Origin: Klebsiella sp. BIGb0407
Lineage (GTDB): Bacteria > Pseudomonadota > Gammaproteobacteria > Enterobacterales > Enterobacteriaceae
Length of the DNA stretch: 64,000 bases
Reading direction: 5' to 3'
Assembly (NCBI RefSeq): GCF_024807845.1
Contig: NZ_JANUEQ010000004.1
Span: 455,165-519,164 of the forward strand
Part shown: positions 36,060 to 45,033 of the stretch, one piece after another
Numbering within the stretch: position 1 is the first letter of the stretch
Layout: each line of letters starts with the position of its first letter
Position numbers and translations under genes: made by a program
Notes under the pieces: model-generated
The model's input: only the letters and a program-made list of their open reading frames with translations
What the model was told of the DNA's origin: nothing
The model's database searches: none

Positions 36060-37051
36060 TGAACGTTGCTATGCTGTTCAAAACGCTGCTGCGTACTTTT
36101 CTGACCCTCTTTCTGGTGCTGCTGGTGGCCTTTTTTATGACCCGCGTCGCCTATCAGGATCCTGCGGTAATGCTGGCCCCACGTAATGCAACACCGGAGG
36201 CAATTGAGGCTATTGCCAGGGCACTGCATTTGAATGCCCCCTGGTATACGCAATTACAGTATTTTTTATTCCGCGGCCCTGATGTGCAAGGGGCCGCAGT
36301 AGGACTGATGAACTGGCCACCCGCCTTAGGCTACTCTTTTCGCTTTCAGGCTCCGGTCACGCAATTGATTCTGGAAAAAATACCCGTCACCCTCTCGCTG
36401 GCCTTAGGGGCCTTTGTTATCTGGAGTGCTCTGGCGTTAGTAACGGGTGTTCTGGCCGCGCGTTTTAAGGACCGCTTTGTCGATAAATTTCTCGGGCTCT
36501 TATCCTATATCTCCCTGTCACTGCCGACCTTTCTCAGCGGCATGTTGATTCTATTTTTTCTTTACTATCATCTGTCTTTGCTGAATATCAACTGGTTCCC
36601 TTCCAGTGGTTATGTGGCGTTTGGAGAATCTCCCTGGGAATGGTTCCGTCATCTGTGGCTGCCATGGCTCACCCTGACGCTGGCTGAAGTGGGGATTTTT
36701 CAGCGCGTGCTGCGTAGCAGTATGCTGGAAGTGCTACATAAAGATTATATCCGTACTGCCCGGGCGAAAGGTTTACCTGAATGGCGGGTTTATTTTGACC
36801 ATGCGTTAAAACCGGCCCTGAGCCCGGTGTTAATGCTAACCGGTCTTGAGCTGGCTGCCGTGATTGGCGGCGCAATTGTGACGGAGAAAATGTTCGGTCT
36901 GGATGGTGTCGGTCGGCTGGCGATTGATGCCGCGTTAGAAGGCGATTTCCCGGTGGTGATTGGCACGACGATTTTCGCCGCCTGCGCCTTTATCTTCTGT
37001 AATTTCCTTACCGATATGATTCATCATCTGTTTCTACGCACCGACGCCTGA
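36056..37051 (+). CDS. ABC permease, DppB-type (second importer)
   Basis: This 331-residue permease starts at ATG 36056, overlapping the previous stop (ATGA). It has the DppB pattern with an N-terminal anchor, a variable periplasmic region (about 50-105) and the EAA-like loop YIRTARAKGLPEWRVYFDHALKPAL. The family motif near the N-terminus is degenerate (VAYQDPAVML in place of 'pGDPa'). It ends the organosulfur-type cluster; a 10-bp perfect hairpin follows at 37063-37089. Confidence 0.9.
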   Translation: MMNVAMLFKTLLRTFLTLFLVLLVAFFMTRVAYQDPAVMLAPRNATPEAIEAIARALHLNAPWYTQLQYFLFRGPDVQGAAVGLMNWPPALGYSFRFQAPVTQLILEKIPVTLSLALGAFVIWSALALVTGVLAARFKDRFVDKFLGLLSYISLSLPTFLSGMLILFFLYYHLSLLNINWFPSSGYVAFGESPWEWFRHLWLPWLTLTLAEVGIFQRVLRSSMLEVLHKDYIRTARAKGLPEWRVYFDHALKPALSPVLMLTGLELAAVIGGAIVTEKMFGLDGVGRLAIDAALEGDFPVVIGTTIFAACAFIFCNFLTDMIHHLFLRTDA

Positions 37052-37062
37052 CCTCTTACCCG

Positions 37063-37089
37063 CCCGACTAACCGCAAGCGTTAGTCGGG
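37063..37089 (+). terminator. Hairpin at the end of the importer operon
   Basis: CCCGACTAAC (37063-37072) and GTTAGTCGGG (37080-37089) form a perfect 10-bp stem with a 7-base loop, 12 bases after the last permease stop. The following sequence (TCTGTC) is only weakly U-rich. Confidence 0.6.
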
Positions 37090-37209
37090 TCTGTCACCAA
37101 CGGGAAGTGTCCTGGGTAACCAGGCAAATAAAATGCTGTTTGTATTCCCGCCAAAAGACGGCATTATCATGCTACAGTAAAAAAATCGTTAATGATGAGA
37201 CCGTTAATT

Positions 37210-37977
37210 GTGCCCACTTTGAAAGTTTCCCTTTTGCAACAACCCTTAGTATGGATGGACGGTACCGCGAATCTGCGTCAATTTGATCTCTGTATTGAGA
37301 ACATTACTGGCAGAGATTTGATTATTCTTCCGGAAATGTTTACCACCGGTTTCGCAATGGAAGCAGCGCTCCAGTCTTTACCCGAAGAACAAGTGATTGA
37401 CTGGATGCATCAGAAAGCCCAGCTAACCCAGGCGATGGTAGCCGGTAGCGCCGCTTTACAAACTGAACGCGGGCCGGTTAATCGTTTTTTACTGGTTCAG
37501 CCTGACGGGACAGTGCATCGCTATGATAAACGCCATTTATTCCGTATGGCGGATGAGCATCATCATTATCAGGCGGGTGAAGAACGCGTGATTATTGAGT
37601 GGCGCGGCTGGCGTATTTTACCGCTGATTTGCTACGATTTACGCTTCCCGGTCTGGTCTCGTAACCGTGACGATTATGACCTTGCCCTGTATGTCGCAAA
37701 CTGGCCTGCACCAAGGTCATTACACTGGCAGACCTTATTGCAGGCACGTGCGATTGAAAACCAGGCCTATGTCGCAGGATGCAACCGCGTCGGCAGTGAC
37801 GGCAATGGCCACCACTATCGCGGCGACAGTCAAATAATCAGCCCGCAGGGCATTGTACTGGCCAGCGCCGATGCGCATCAGGCCACACGTCTGGACGCCT
37901 CCCTGTCTCTGCATACCCTTCAGGAATACCGTGAAGCCTTCCCGGCCTGGCAGGATGCGGACCCGTTTAATTTATAG
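37210..37977 (+). CDS. yafV: Omega-amidase YafV (nitrilase superfamily)
   Basis: YafV hydrolyses alpha-ketoglutaramate and related omega-amides, a repair or recycling step after glutamine transamination. GTG 37210 gives 255 residues and an N-terminus (VPTLKVSLLQQPLVWMDG) aligned with E. coli YafV (256); ATG 37192 is an alternative with no better ribosome-binding site. The Glu-Lys-Cys triad is visible: ILPEMF (about E42), YDKRHLF, and PLICYDLRFP. In E. coli it lies next to ivy and fadE; here the large insertion separates them. A strong terminator follows. Confidence 0.93.
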   Translation: MPTLKVSLLQQPLVWMDGTANLRQFDLCIENITGRDLIILPEMFTTGFAMEAALQSLPEEQVIDWMHQKAQLTQAMVAGSAALQTERGPVNRFLLVQPDGTVHRYDKRHLFRMADEHHHYQAGEERVIIEWRGWRILPLICYDLRFPVWSRNRDDYDLALYVANWPAPRSLHWQTLLQARAIENQAYVAGCNRVGSDGNGHHYRGDSQIISPQGIVLASADAHQATRLDASLSLHTLQEYREAFPAWQDADPFNL

Positions 37978-37985
37978 TCAGATTC

Positions 37986-38018
37986 AGAGATAACGGCACT
38001 CGCCGTTATCTCTTTTTT
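37986..38018 (+). terminator. Rho-independent terminator of yafV
   Basis: AGAGATAACGGC (37986-37997) pairs with GCCGTTATCTCT (38002-38013) and is followed by TTTTT. The perfect 12-bp stem could also stop the convergent PTS operon, though less well in that direction. Confidence 0.85.
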
Positions 38019-38035
38019 ATCGCTCCCCTTTATCG

Positions 38036-40528
38036 CTACCTCGCCATTTCCAGCTCAAGCAATTCAGCCACCTGCTGCGGTGCTCCACCGCTCATTAACT
38101 GCTGGCGAAATTCGACATGCATCAGCTTACGGGCAAGTCTGGAGAATATTTTCATATGGTCGCCTTTTTCCCGTTCGCTAACGGTCAGCATAATCACCAG
38201 CGAGACGGCTACTTCATCATTCCATGCCAGGGGCTCTGCCAGGCGCATCACCGACACTGAACTGCTGGAGACGGCAGAAGATTTGCAATGGGGAAGTGCA
38301 ATCGCAAACCCCAGCGCCGTGGAGAAAACTTCTTCGCGCTGCCAGATAGCTTTTTCTACCTCGGCACCGGAAAAGGTTCGCTGTTCGACTTCCAGATTAT
38401 CGGTCAGTACTTTTATCACCTCCGCCTTAGTGCTTATCTGGCTATCAAGCAGAATCAATGACGAATCAAAAACCGGCTTTGAGATATCAGCTGATAAATG
38501 CTGTAGTTGTTGTACAACCACGCCATCGGCGCTATCGCACTGCAAAGCCTGATTCAGTATCCGCTCGCTGTCCTCAATGGATAAGCTGGCTAAACGCGCT
38601 TTGACTGGCGCTATCCGGCTGGCTGACATACTGATTTGACGTAATCCGGCCCCCAGCAATAGCGTTAATGCTGCCGGATCACCGCCCATCTCTCCGCACA
38701 GGCTGATATCTATTTTCGCGTGATGTGCTTGCTCGGTTATCTGCTGCAACAGTTGTAAAAATGAAGGATCGAAGTAGTTATAGAGGTGACGCACCTTGCC
38801 GTTACCCCGATCGCAGGCAAGGAAATATTGCACAAGATCGTTACTGCCAATAGAGATAAAATCGATATAAGGTGCGGCCTTAGCCAGAAAATAGACCACC
38901 GACGGCACTTCAGCCATGATGCCAAGCGACCAGTCTCCGGTAGCAATGCCTTCTTTATTTAGCTGCTGTTGGGTAATGTTAAATTGCTCCCGAAGCCATT
39001 TAACTTCTTCAAGAGTGGTGACCATCGGCGCCATAATGTGTAGCGGACCGGTCTTACTTGCCCGTAATAAGGCGCGTATTTGTGTGCGGAAAAGACTCAT
39101 AAATGCCGGATATAAGCGAATACCACGCCAGCCCAGAAACGGGTTTTCCTCTTCGGGAATATCCAGATAATCGCAGGGCTTATCACCGCCAATATCCAGG
39201 GTGCGGATCACGACTTTACGCCCTGCAGCCTGCTCCAGTACCAGCCGGTAGTCGTGATACTGCTCTTCTTCATCAGGAGGAGCTGAGCGTTCACAAAATA
39301 ACATTTCAGTGCGAAACAGCCCTATCCCTTCAGCTCCCGCAGCAAATACTGTTTCGGCTTCAGCAGCAAGCGCGATATTGGCCAATACGGCCACAGGTAT
39401 TCCCTCCCGGGTACGCCCCGGATGTTGAGTTAATGGTTGTAAACGTGCGGCAAGCCGATGCTGTTTCCTGGTCTCGAGCTGATACCAGCTCTCTGCCAGA
39501 GCATCTGGCGACAGCACCGCCACACCATAGCGAGTATCAAGCAATAACGTTTCGCCGCTATTAATCCGTCCCGATTCTGCGGCTTCAATACTTAACAGAG
39601 GAATACCGAACGAACGGGCGAGAATAACCGTATGCGACGTTTCCCCGCCCGCCCCCATAATGATGCCTTTCAGATACCTCCCCCTCAGAGCCAGAAACTG
39701 ACCCGGCGTGAGCGGCTGCGGGCTGACAACGATGGTATCCCGTACTAACGCGGTCTGTGGCATTAGCTGCTGGGAGGTCAGATGTGCCGCAAGACGCAGT
39801 CCTAAGTCCTGTAAATCCAGCACCCGTTGCTGCAAATAAGCACTTTGACTCTCACGCAAAGGGCGGCTCAACTCATCCAGCGCCAGCGCCAACGACGCCA
39901 GTGCATTACGGGCGGGGCGTTGTGCCAGTAATGCCTCTTCCATTAAGCTGTCAGCCAGCAATTTGCTATGGGCCTGTAACACTGCGGCAGCATCACCTTT
40001 TGCCAGCCGCCACTCTTCATGAAGCTCGTGGCGAACTTTCTGCAACGCAGTCTGTATTTGCTGGTAGCGAATACCGTACGCTGTGGCATCCTCCTGTTCA
40101 GCCAGCTCTGACAGATCCGGCGCGCCCATATGTAGCGCAATACCCTGTGCGATCCCCAGACTGACACCCGTACCACGCAGAATTTCAGCCTTAGTCAGGC
40201 TCAGATAGACCGGTAACGGGCTTGAGATTTGCGGAGCTATACTGGCGGCAGGTTCATCGCACCCGGCAAACTCTTCATGGATAAACCGGGATAATGCCTG
40301 ATGGGCCTGTGCCTCATCCTCTCCCTCGAGCAGCAGTTCACAGGGATCCTGATACAGGATATCAGTGCCAATCATCCCCAGAACGCTACGCGCATCGGCT
40401 TTACGCTGATTACGAAGGTTCAGGATATGAATATTTGCCCTGAATTCGTTTACACGCTGTTCAAGTGCGCTGGCGGGTCTGGCATGCAGGCCATTCTCCA
40501 GCGGGCAGTTAAAAGAGATGGTTAGCAT
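38036..40528 (-). CDS. Multiphosphoryl transfer protein, HPr-EI-EIIA(Fru) (FryA-like)
   Basis: The 830 residues join three PTS modules: HPr (about 1-90, H15 in GLHARPAS), enzyme I (about 110-670, with the phosphohistidine motif GGETSHTVILA near 300 and the PEP-site block SLGIMAEVPSVVYFLA) and a fructose-type EIIA (about 690-830, H747 in FAIALPHCKS). Length and order equal E. coli FryA (831). The protein can carry phosphate from PEP to the dedicated EIIB without the general PTS. It is the last gene of the minus-strand operon EIIB, EIIC, mannosidase, FryA-like; the mannosidase stop is 4 bases away. An enzyme working on mannosylglycerate-like sugars is implied by the neighbour. Confidence 0.92.
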   Translation of the reverse strand: MLTISFNCPLENGLHARPASALEQRVNEFRANIHILNLRNQRKADARSVLGMIGTDILYQDPCELLLEGEDEAQAHQALSRFIHEEFAGCDEPAASIAPQISSPLPVYLSLTKAEILRGTGVSLGIAQGIALHMGAPDLSELAEQEDATAYGIRYQQIQTALQKVRHELHEEWRLAKGDAAAVLQAHSKLLADSLMEEALLAQRPARNALASLALALDELSRPLRESQSAYLQQRVLDLQDLGLRLAAHLTSQQLMPQTALVRDTIVVSPQPLTPGQFLALRGRYLKGIIMGAGGETSHTVILARSFGIPLLSIEAAESGRINSGETLLLDTRYGVAVLSPDALAESWYQLETRKQHRLAARLQPLTQHPGRTREGIPVAVLANIALAAEAETVFAAGAEGIGLFRTEMLFCERSAPPDEEEQYHDYRLVLEQAAGRKVVIRTLDIGGDKPCDYLDIPEEENPFLGWRGIRLYPAFMSLFRTQIRALLRASKTGPLHIMAPMVTTLEEVKWLREQFNITQQQLNKEGIATGDWSLGIMAEVPSVVYFLAKAAPYIDFISIGSNDLVQYFLACDRGNGKVRHLYNYFDPSFLQLLQQITEQAHHAKIDISLCGEMGGDPAALTLLLGAGLRQISMSASRIAPVKARLASLSIEDSERILNQALQCDSADGVVVQQLQHLSADISKPVFDSSLILLDSQISTKAEVIKVLTDNLEVEQRTFSGAEVEKAIWQREEVFSTALGFAIALPHCKSSAVSSSSVSVMRLAEPLAWNDEVAVSLVIMLTVSEREKGDHMKIFSRLARKLMHVEFRQQLMSGGAPQQVAELLELEMAR

Positions 40529-40532
40529 GGCA

Positions 40533-43118
40533 TTACCCTCTGGCCGATGGTGTTATACGCCACGAAACGGGGGCGCAAACAGGAACCGTTGATTGAGATT
40601 CAGAAACCGGACGTTCCGCCAGGGTGACCTCACTGATAATCGCCTCCATTTCTGGAGCATGATTTGCCTGTGAATACGAACCTGGGTTCCAGCCACGTAA
40701 AATAAGCGCCTCTTCCCCTTGTGCCTTTTTCAGGGTGCTAAAGTGCAGCGGCGTATCCCAGCGCAGCAGGCTGTAACTCGATGGGAACTGCAGTTGATGA
40801 GGATTGGTTTTAAAACGCGCCCAGCCAGAGTCCAGCCAGCCTGTTATTGGCGTACGCCAGCGCTCAACCTGCTGCCAGAAGTCAGCACTTTCACCCGCAT
40901 GTAAAGGGATCAGTGCCAGACGGGTATGAAACTCACCGGGGATCTGTGATTCAGGGGAAGCCAGCGCCATGCCTGATGCCCGCCCGGGCCGCCAGGGCAT
41001 ACCCGCCCTTCCCAGCCAGCCAACGCTACGCAGCAGGGTAATAGCGATGGTCGACGGACGTTCTGCCGGGATTTCATATTCCCGGAGTCCGTCGGTCACC
41101 ACGCTCATGCCTTGCTGACCATCGTGCATCATTACCAGGCTTTGCATCGGCCAGAGCGAAGCGGGAGCCTCATTCCATTGCTCCTGCTGCCAGACCTCAA
41201 GCGTTGACGGGCGGTTATCACGCTGGATCAGGCCGAATGGCTGATCGGCAAAGTGAATATCAGTCAATACTTCAGCTGGGATCTCGATTTGTAAACGATG
41301 ATCTTCCAGGGTGTTATTGACACACACTTTGATATCCAGCCCCGGGCTTTGGTGCTCCAGCGTAATGATCGTGCTGACATCAAGCCGGGCATTACAGTGG
41401 CGGTTATTCCGGTCAGCCAGGGTACGAGGTGCGGTTATTGACCAGCTCAGGGTCAGGGTATCGGCCAGGGTTCCCTGTTGCCACTGCGCATCGTGCAATA
41501 CACCCGTTACCCGCCAGTCATCTTCCGGGGGAGAATAGTTGTAGGTATCGCCCGCATCACCGCCGTCCACCAGCTGGATCAGGTTATTCCAGCGCTTACC
41601 GCTGCGCTTATCGAGCAATACCACTTGCCCATCTTCCAGCGTCAGTCGCAGCCACGAATTTTCCAGCACCGGAAGCATCGACGACCGGGCGAGAAAACCA
41701 GAGCTTCCTTCTTCCTGTAAATACAGAGTGGTATAGCCGCAGGCTTGCAGGCTCGAAACTTCCAGCAAGATTTCACATTTACGGTAAAATACCGGTTCTG
41801 TACTGTTAGAAAGCTCCTGCACAATCACCGACATATCCTGGGACGTTTCCTGCAAAATCTGCCAGCGACAAGGCTGTCCTTGCTCATCAACGATACGGAA
41901 TGTTTCCCCTGGCAGATAAAGCGTCAACGCAACCAGTCCGTTGCGTGTTGCAGAAAGGGCATTAAAAATAATGATTTTTTTGCCATCCTGCTGAGCATGA
42001 ATGCCCTTTGCCAGCATCTGCATATTCAGCTCATAAAGCTGGTTCGCCTTTTCCTGGCCCGCCAGTAGACGGTTCTTAACGATGGCGTTAACTCTGTCAG
42101 AGTTACAGCCGCCAATACTGTCGTGAGCGTGTGATTTCATCGCCTCACGCCAGATATTTTCGACCACGCGCTGAGGGTAAGGTAACCCGAGTATCCAGTT
42201 GATACTGAGCAGGGGCTCCAGCTGGCGACTGACAAAATCTTCCAGCCGGGCATTCGCCTGTTTGATATCCATGCGCGTTGAGAAAATACCGCGATGCACA
42301 CGCATATATTTCGGACTTAATAATTCCCCTTCAAAGGTGTCCAGCGGCGTATCTACCAGCGAGTCAAAATAACGGGTGAAGTCGCTGCGCTCGAAACGGT
42401 ACTCAGTTTGCCGGGCGTTCAGATTATCCAGCATATCCGGTACGCCATACTCAAAAGGTGACTGGTCGTTGCCGTTTGGCAACAATAGCTGCGAACTGCG
42501 GCTGAAAGCCCCCTGCTTTTCCAGCAATGTAGCCAGTCCTGGCCATGCCTGATGCGCGTCGGTGGGCAGCCATTTCGCAAAGCCGTAGCCCTGAGGTAAT
42601 ACGCTGGTGGTCACCGTGCTGCCATCCTGGCTGCGCCAGCGGAATTCGGTATAAGGCGTGTCGTACTCGCACCAGCCACGCCAGACCACGGCGCTATCAA
42701 TTGCAAACTGCTTGAGGAACATAGGGAGCTGGGCACTCTGACCAAATGAATCAGGGACATAGCCCACTGCCATCCGGGGGCCAAATTCGTCGCAATCCGC
42801 CTGACCCAGCAATAAATTACGGGTTATCGATTCGGCCCCTACCACCAGGAAATCAGTCTGCGTATACCAGGGACCTATCAGTAACCGTCCCCTGGCCACT
42901 AATGCCTGAATACGCCCCCGGTTTTCGGGCGCAAACTGAAAATAGTCTTCCAGCATTACCGTTTGTCCATCCAGTATAAATGGACCTAATGATTCATCCG
43001 CTTCAAGGCGATTAAGAAGATCTGCCATAAAATAATAAAGCAGCACCTGCGAATCATTTTCTGTGAAATACCACTCCCTGTCCCAATGGGTATGTTGAAT
43101 TAAATGGACAGTTTTCAT
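40533..43118 (-). CDS. GH38 alpha-mannosidase (MngB-like)
   Basis: This 861-residue cytosolic glycoside hydrolase of family 38 resembles E. coli MngB (about 877), which splits 2-O-(6-phospho-alpha-mannosyl)-D-glycerate into mannose 6-phosphate and glycerate. The zinc-site motif HTHWDREWY lies at 9-17, the nucleophile D123 in YVPDSFGQSAQLP, and a later metal ligand in SHAHDSIGGCNSDRVN. There is no signal peptide, in line with hydrolysis of a phosphorylated sugar after PTS import. It lies between the PTS membrane gene and the multiphosphoryl transfer gene. The exact sugar is inferred, and the regulator gene mngR is not seen. Confidence 0.9.
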   Translation of the reverse strand: MKTVHLIQHTHWDREWYFTENDSQVLLYYFMADLLNRLEADESLGPFILDGQTVMLEDYFQFAPENRGRIQALVARGRLLIGPWYTQTDFLVVGAESITRNLLLGQADCDEFGPRMAVGYVPDSFGQSAQLPMFLKQFAIDSAVVWRGWCEYDTPYTEFRWRSQDGSTVTTSVLPQGYGFAKWLPTDAHQAWPGLATLLEKQGAFSRSSQLLLPNGNDQSPFEYGVPDMLDNLNARQTEYRFERSDFTRYFDSLVDTPLDTFEGELLSPKYMRVHRGIFSTRMDIKQANARLEDFVSRQLEPLLSINWILGLPYPQRVVENIWREAMKSHAHDSIGGCNSDRVNAIVKNRLLAGQEKANQLYELNMQMLAKGIHAQQDGKKIIIFNALSATRNGLVALTLYLPGETFRIVDEQGQPCRWQILQETSQDMSVIVQELSNSTEPVFYRKCEILLEVSSLQACGYTTLYLQEEGSSGFLARSSMLPVLENSWLRLTLEDGQVVLLDKRSGKRWNNLIQLVDGGDAGDTYNYSPPEDDWRVTGVLHDAQWQQGTLADTLTLSWSITAPRTLADRNNRHCNARLDVSTIITLEHQSPGLDIKVCVNNTLEDHRLQIEIPAEVLTDIHFADQPFGLIQRDNRPSTLEVWQQEQWNEAPASLWPMQSLVMMHDGQQGMSVVTDGLREYEIPAERPSTIAITLLRSVGWLGRAGMPWRPGRASGMALASPESQIPGEFHTRLALIPLHAGESADFWQQVERWRTPITGWLDSGWARFKTNPHQLQFPSSYSLLRWDTPLHFSTLKKAQGEEALILRGWNPGSYSQANHAPEMEAIISEVTLAERPVSESQSTVPVCAPVSWRITPSARG

Positions 43119-43213
43119 TTTCTTTATTCCTGTATTCAGACATGCGTATCCCGCACAGATATTTACCTGCGCTAAAACATGGGGGAATTAATTAAACTGT
43201 ATCAGCGATACAT

Positions 43214-44329
43214 TTAACGACTCGCTTTAAATTTTGGTGCCTTGACTTCTTTTTTAAGCGCCGGAATTTCTGTTTCTCCCCGGAAAATAAGCAGTGAGCC
43301 AAAAGCAATAATTGCTGAGCCGCAGGCTATCGACAGGACATAAACAGGCCATTTTTCGACCGCCAGCCAGCCATAGAATCCAGAGATAGGCGCATGGTTA
43401 ATCGATCCCAATCCAACTGCCATAGCAGCACCCACCGCAGATCCGATAACGTTAATAATAATCAGCCGGGGGTTTGACAGAGCAAACGGAATCGCCCCCT
43501 CTGAAACGCCGATGAGTCCCATCAGAGTTGAGGCTTTACCGGCTTCGCGCAGGGAGAGAGGGAAACGTGAAGACCAGATTAATGTCGCGACACCAATACC
43601 AATCGGCGGAATGATAATCGCCACCTGAGCCGCAGTATTCGGGGCGTAAATACCCGAGGCGAGTAATGCCATTGCGGTTGTCACCGCGGCTTTATTGATA
43701 GGGCCACCCAAGTCGAAACCGACCATGCCGCCAATCACTGCGGCCAGCAGAATCCGGTTAGTCCCGGACATCGACATTAACCAGCTTTCCATACTGTGGT
43801 TTAGCGCAGCCAGCGGGCTACCGATTAAAAAGGCCATCACCACGCAGGTGAGTAATGTTCCCCCAACCGGCAGGATAAAAATCGGCCCCGCAGAGGCCAG
43901 TGATTTTGGTAATTTGACATAACGGTTTAGCGCACGAACAATATAGCCCGCGACAAAACCCGCTGCCAGCGCGCCCAGAAAACCCGTCCCGAGGCTTCCG
44001 GCCAGCAAGCCACCTATCATACCGGGAGCCAGACCCGGCTTATTCGCGAGGGCGAAACTAATATAGCCCGCAACAACCGGGAGCATCAGGGAAAGCGCCA
44101 TCCCGCCAAAGCCGTCAAATTTATGCAGCAAGCGAACCATCGTATCGGCCTGCTCGTAACTGGCATCCCAAATATTATCAATACCATAGAATGATGCACC
44201 AATACGGGCGATCCCCATCAGTACCGCACCGGCAATAATAAATGGCAGCATCCAGGAGACGCCGGTCATAATCGCGTTTTTGACTTCTATTCCTACCGAC
44301 TGCTGGTTTTCAGACTGAAATTTAGCCAT
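43214..44329 (-). CDS. PTS fructose-family EIIC permease
   Basis: This 371-residue membrane protein is a fructose-family EIIC with about nine to ten hydrophobic segments. Typical motifs are GVSWMLPFIIAGAVLMGIAR at the first helix, GFVAGYIVRALNRYVKLPKS, and the GGPINKAA and ISEGAIPFA-like (VSEGAIPFALSNP) signatures. ATG 44329 overlaps the EIIB stop by 8 bases. The frame can be extended to 44401, but that part lies inside EIIB in another frame. It imports the sugar while EIIB phosphorylates it. Confidence 0.9.
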   Translation of the reverse strand: MAKFQSENQQSVGIEVKNAIMTGVSWMLPFIIAGAVLMGIARIGASFYGIDNIWDASYEQADTMVRLLHKFDGFGGMALSLMLPVVAGYISFALANKPGLAPGMIGGLLAGSLGTGFLGALAAGFVAGYIVRALNRYVKLPKSLASAGPIFILPVGGTLLTCVVMAFLIGSPLAALNHSMESWLMSMSGTNRILLAAVIGGMVGFDLGGPINKAAVTTAMALLASGIYAPNTAAQVAIIIPPIGIGVATLIWSSRFPLSLREAGKASTLMGLIGVSEGAIPFALSNPRLIIINVIGSAVGAAMAVGLGSINHAPISGFYGWLAVEKWPVYVLSIACGSAIIAFGSLLIFRGETEIPALKKEVKAPKFKASR

Positions 44330-44636
44330 TTGACATCTCCTTCTCGACGGCTTCAAACACGGCATCAGCGAACTTAATCGGATCGGAAACGCTGCATTCA
44401 AGTTTCATCATGCCGTCAAAACGTTCTTTACCGCTAATAGCGACATCAGCGGCAATAATCACCGCATCGGCACGCGCCAGGTCGTCCGGGGTTATTTCAT
44501 TTTCAGCGCCCATACTGCCCTGAGTTTCTACTTTCACCTCATGGCCCCGCTGCTTTCCTGTGATTTCCAGAGATTCAGCCGCCATATAGGTATGCGCGAC
44601 GCCGGTGGGACATGCTGCAACACAAACAATATACAT
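44322..44636 (-). CDS. PTS fructose-family EIIB
   Basis: The 104-residue EIIB starts at ATG 44636 and reads MYIVCVAACPTGVAHTYMAA, with the phosphocysteine C9 in the CPTG motif. It is a free-standing cytosolic subunit, whereas E. coli FruA and MngA have the domains fused. The first gene of the operon, it is preceded by an intrinsic-terminator hairpin (44662-44699), which suggests control by antitermination. Confidence 0.92.
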   Translation of the reverse strand: MYIVCVAACPTGVAHTYMAAESLEITGKQRGHEVKVETQGSMGAENEITPDDLARADAVIIAADVAISGKERFDGMMKLECSVSDPIKFADAVFEAVEKEMSNG

Positions 44637-45033
44637 AATGCATCCTCTTAAATTCAGACCATAAAAAAAGCACAATGGCGAAAACGCGCATTGTGCTTTG
44701 TGCAAATAGCTTATGTTTAAACTGGCTCTCGCTGTCCGAACCACCCGCATGGCGGCAGACTAACAGCTGGTAAAGGTTAGAGTTACGAAAACTGAACACC
44801 AGTTCTTCACGTTTACGAGAATTCAGTCCGGTATCCCGAACATGTGGGCACAGGTGCTGCTGGTGATGGAAAGGCCGCCGAATACTGGCACAGAGTGTCT
44901 GACCTGCGCAGTCCCACAGCTGAGACCACTGTTTCGCCATTTGTGTATCCATGCATTCAGCTTCATCCGCTTCGCTTTCTGCGAGACTATTAACCGCGTT
45001 AAACCAGCATAAATCATCAAGCATAGTTTTCAT
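44575..45033 (-). CDS. Doubtful open frame in the PTS leader
   Basis: From ATG 45033 a frame of 152 codons reads through the leader and into the first 62 bases of the EIIB gene. It begins MKTMLDDLCWFNAVNSLAES and has an acidic stretch (EADEAECMD). Base and codon use over about 44720-45030 look coding-like, but I recognise no family, and the last part spans the terminator hairpin. It could be a real small gene, a decayed one, or a chance frame over a structured leader. Confidence 0.25.
   Translation of the reverse strand: MKTMLDDLCWFNAVNSLAESEADEAECMDTQMAKQWSQLWDCAGQTLCASIRRPFHHQQHLCPHVRDTGLNSRKREELVFSFRNSNLYQLLVCRHAGGSDSESQFKHKLFAQSTMRVFAIVLFLWSEFKRMHYVYCLCCSMSHRRRAYLYGG
44662..44699 (-). 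terminator. Leader terminator before the PTS operon
   Basis: On the minus strand AAGCACAAT pairs with ATTGTGCTT (44690-44698 with 44668-44676), followed by TTTTTT, 26 bases before the EIIB start. Its place between a long leader and the first gene suits BglG/LicT-type antitermination or attenuation, but no antiterminator gene is adjacent. Confidence 0.7.
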
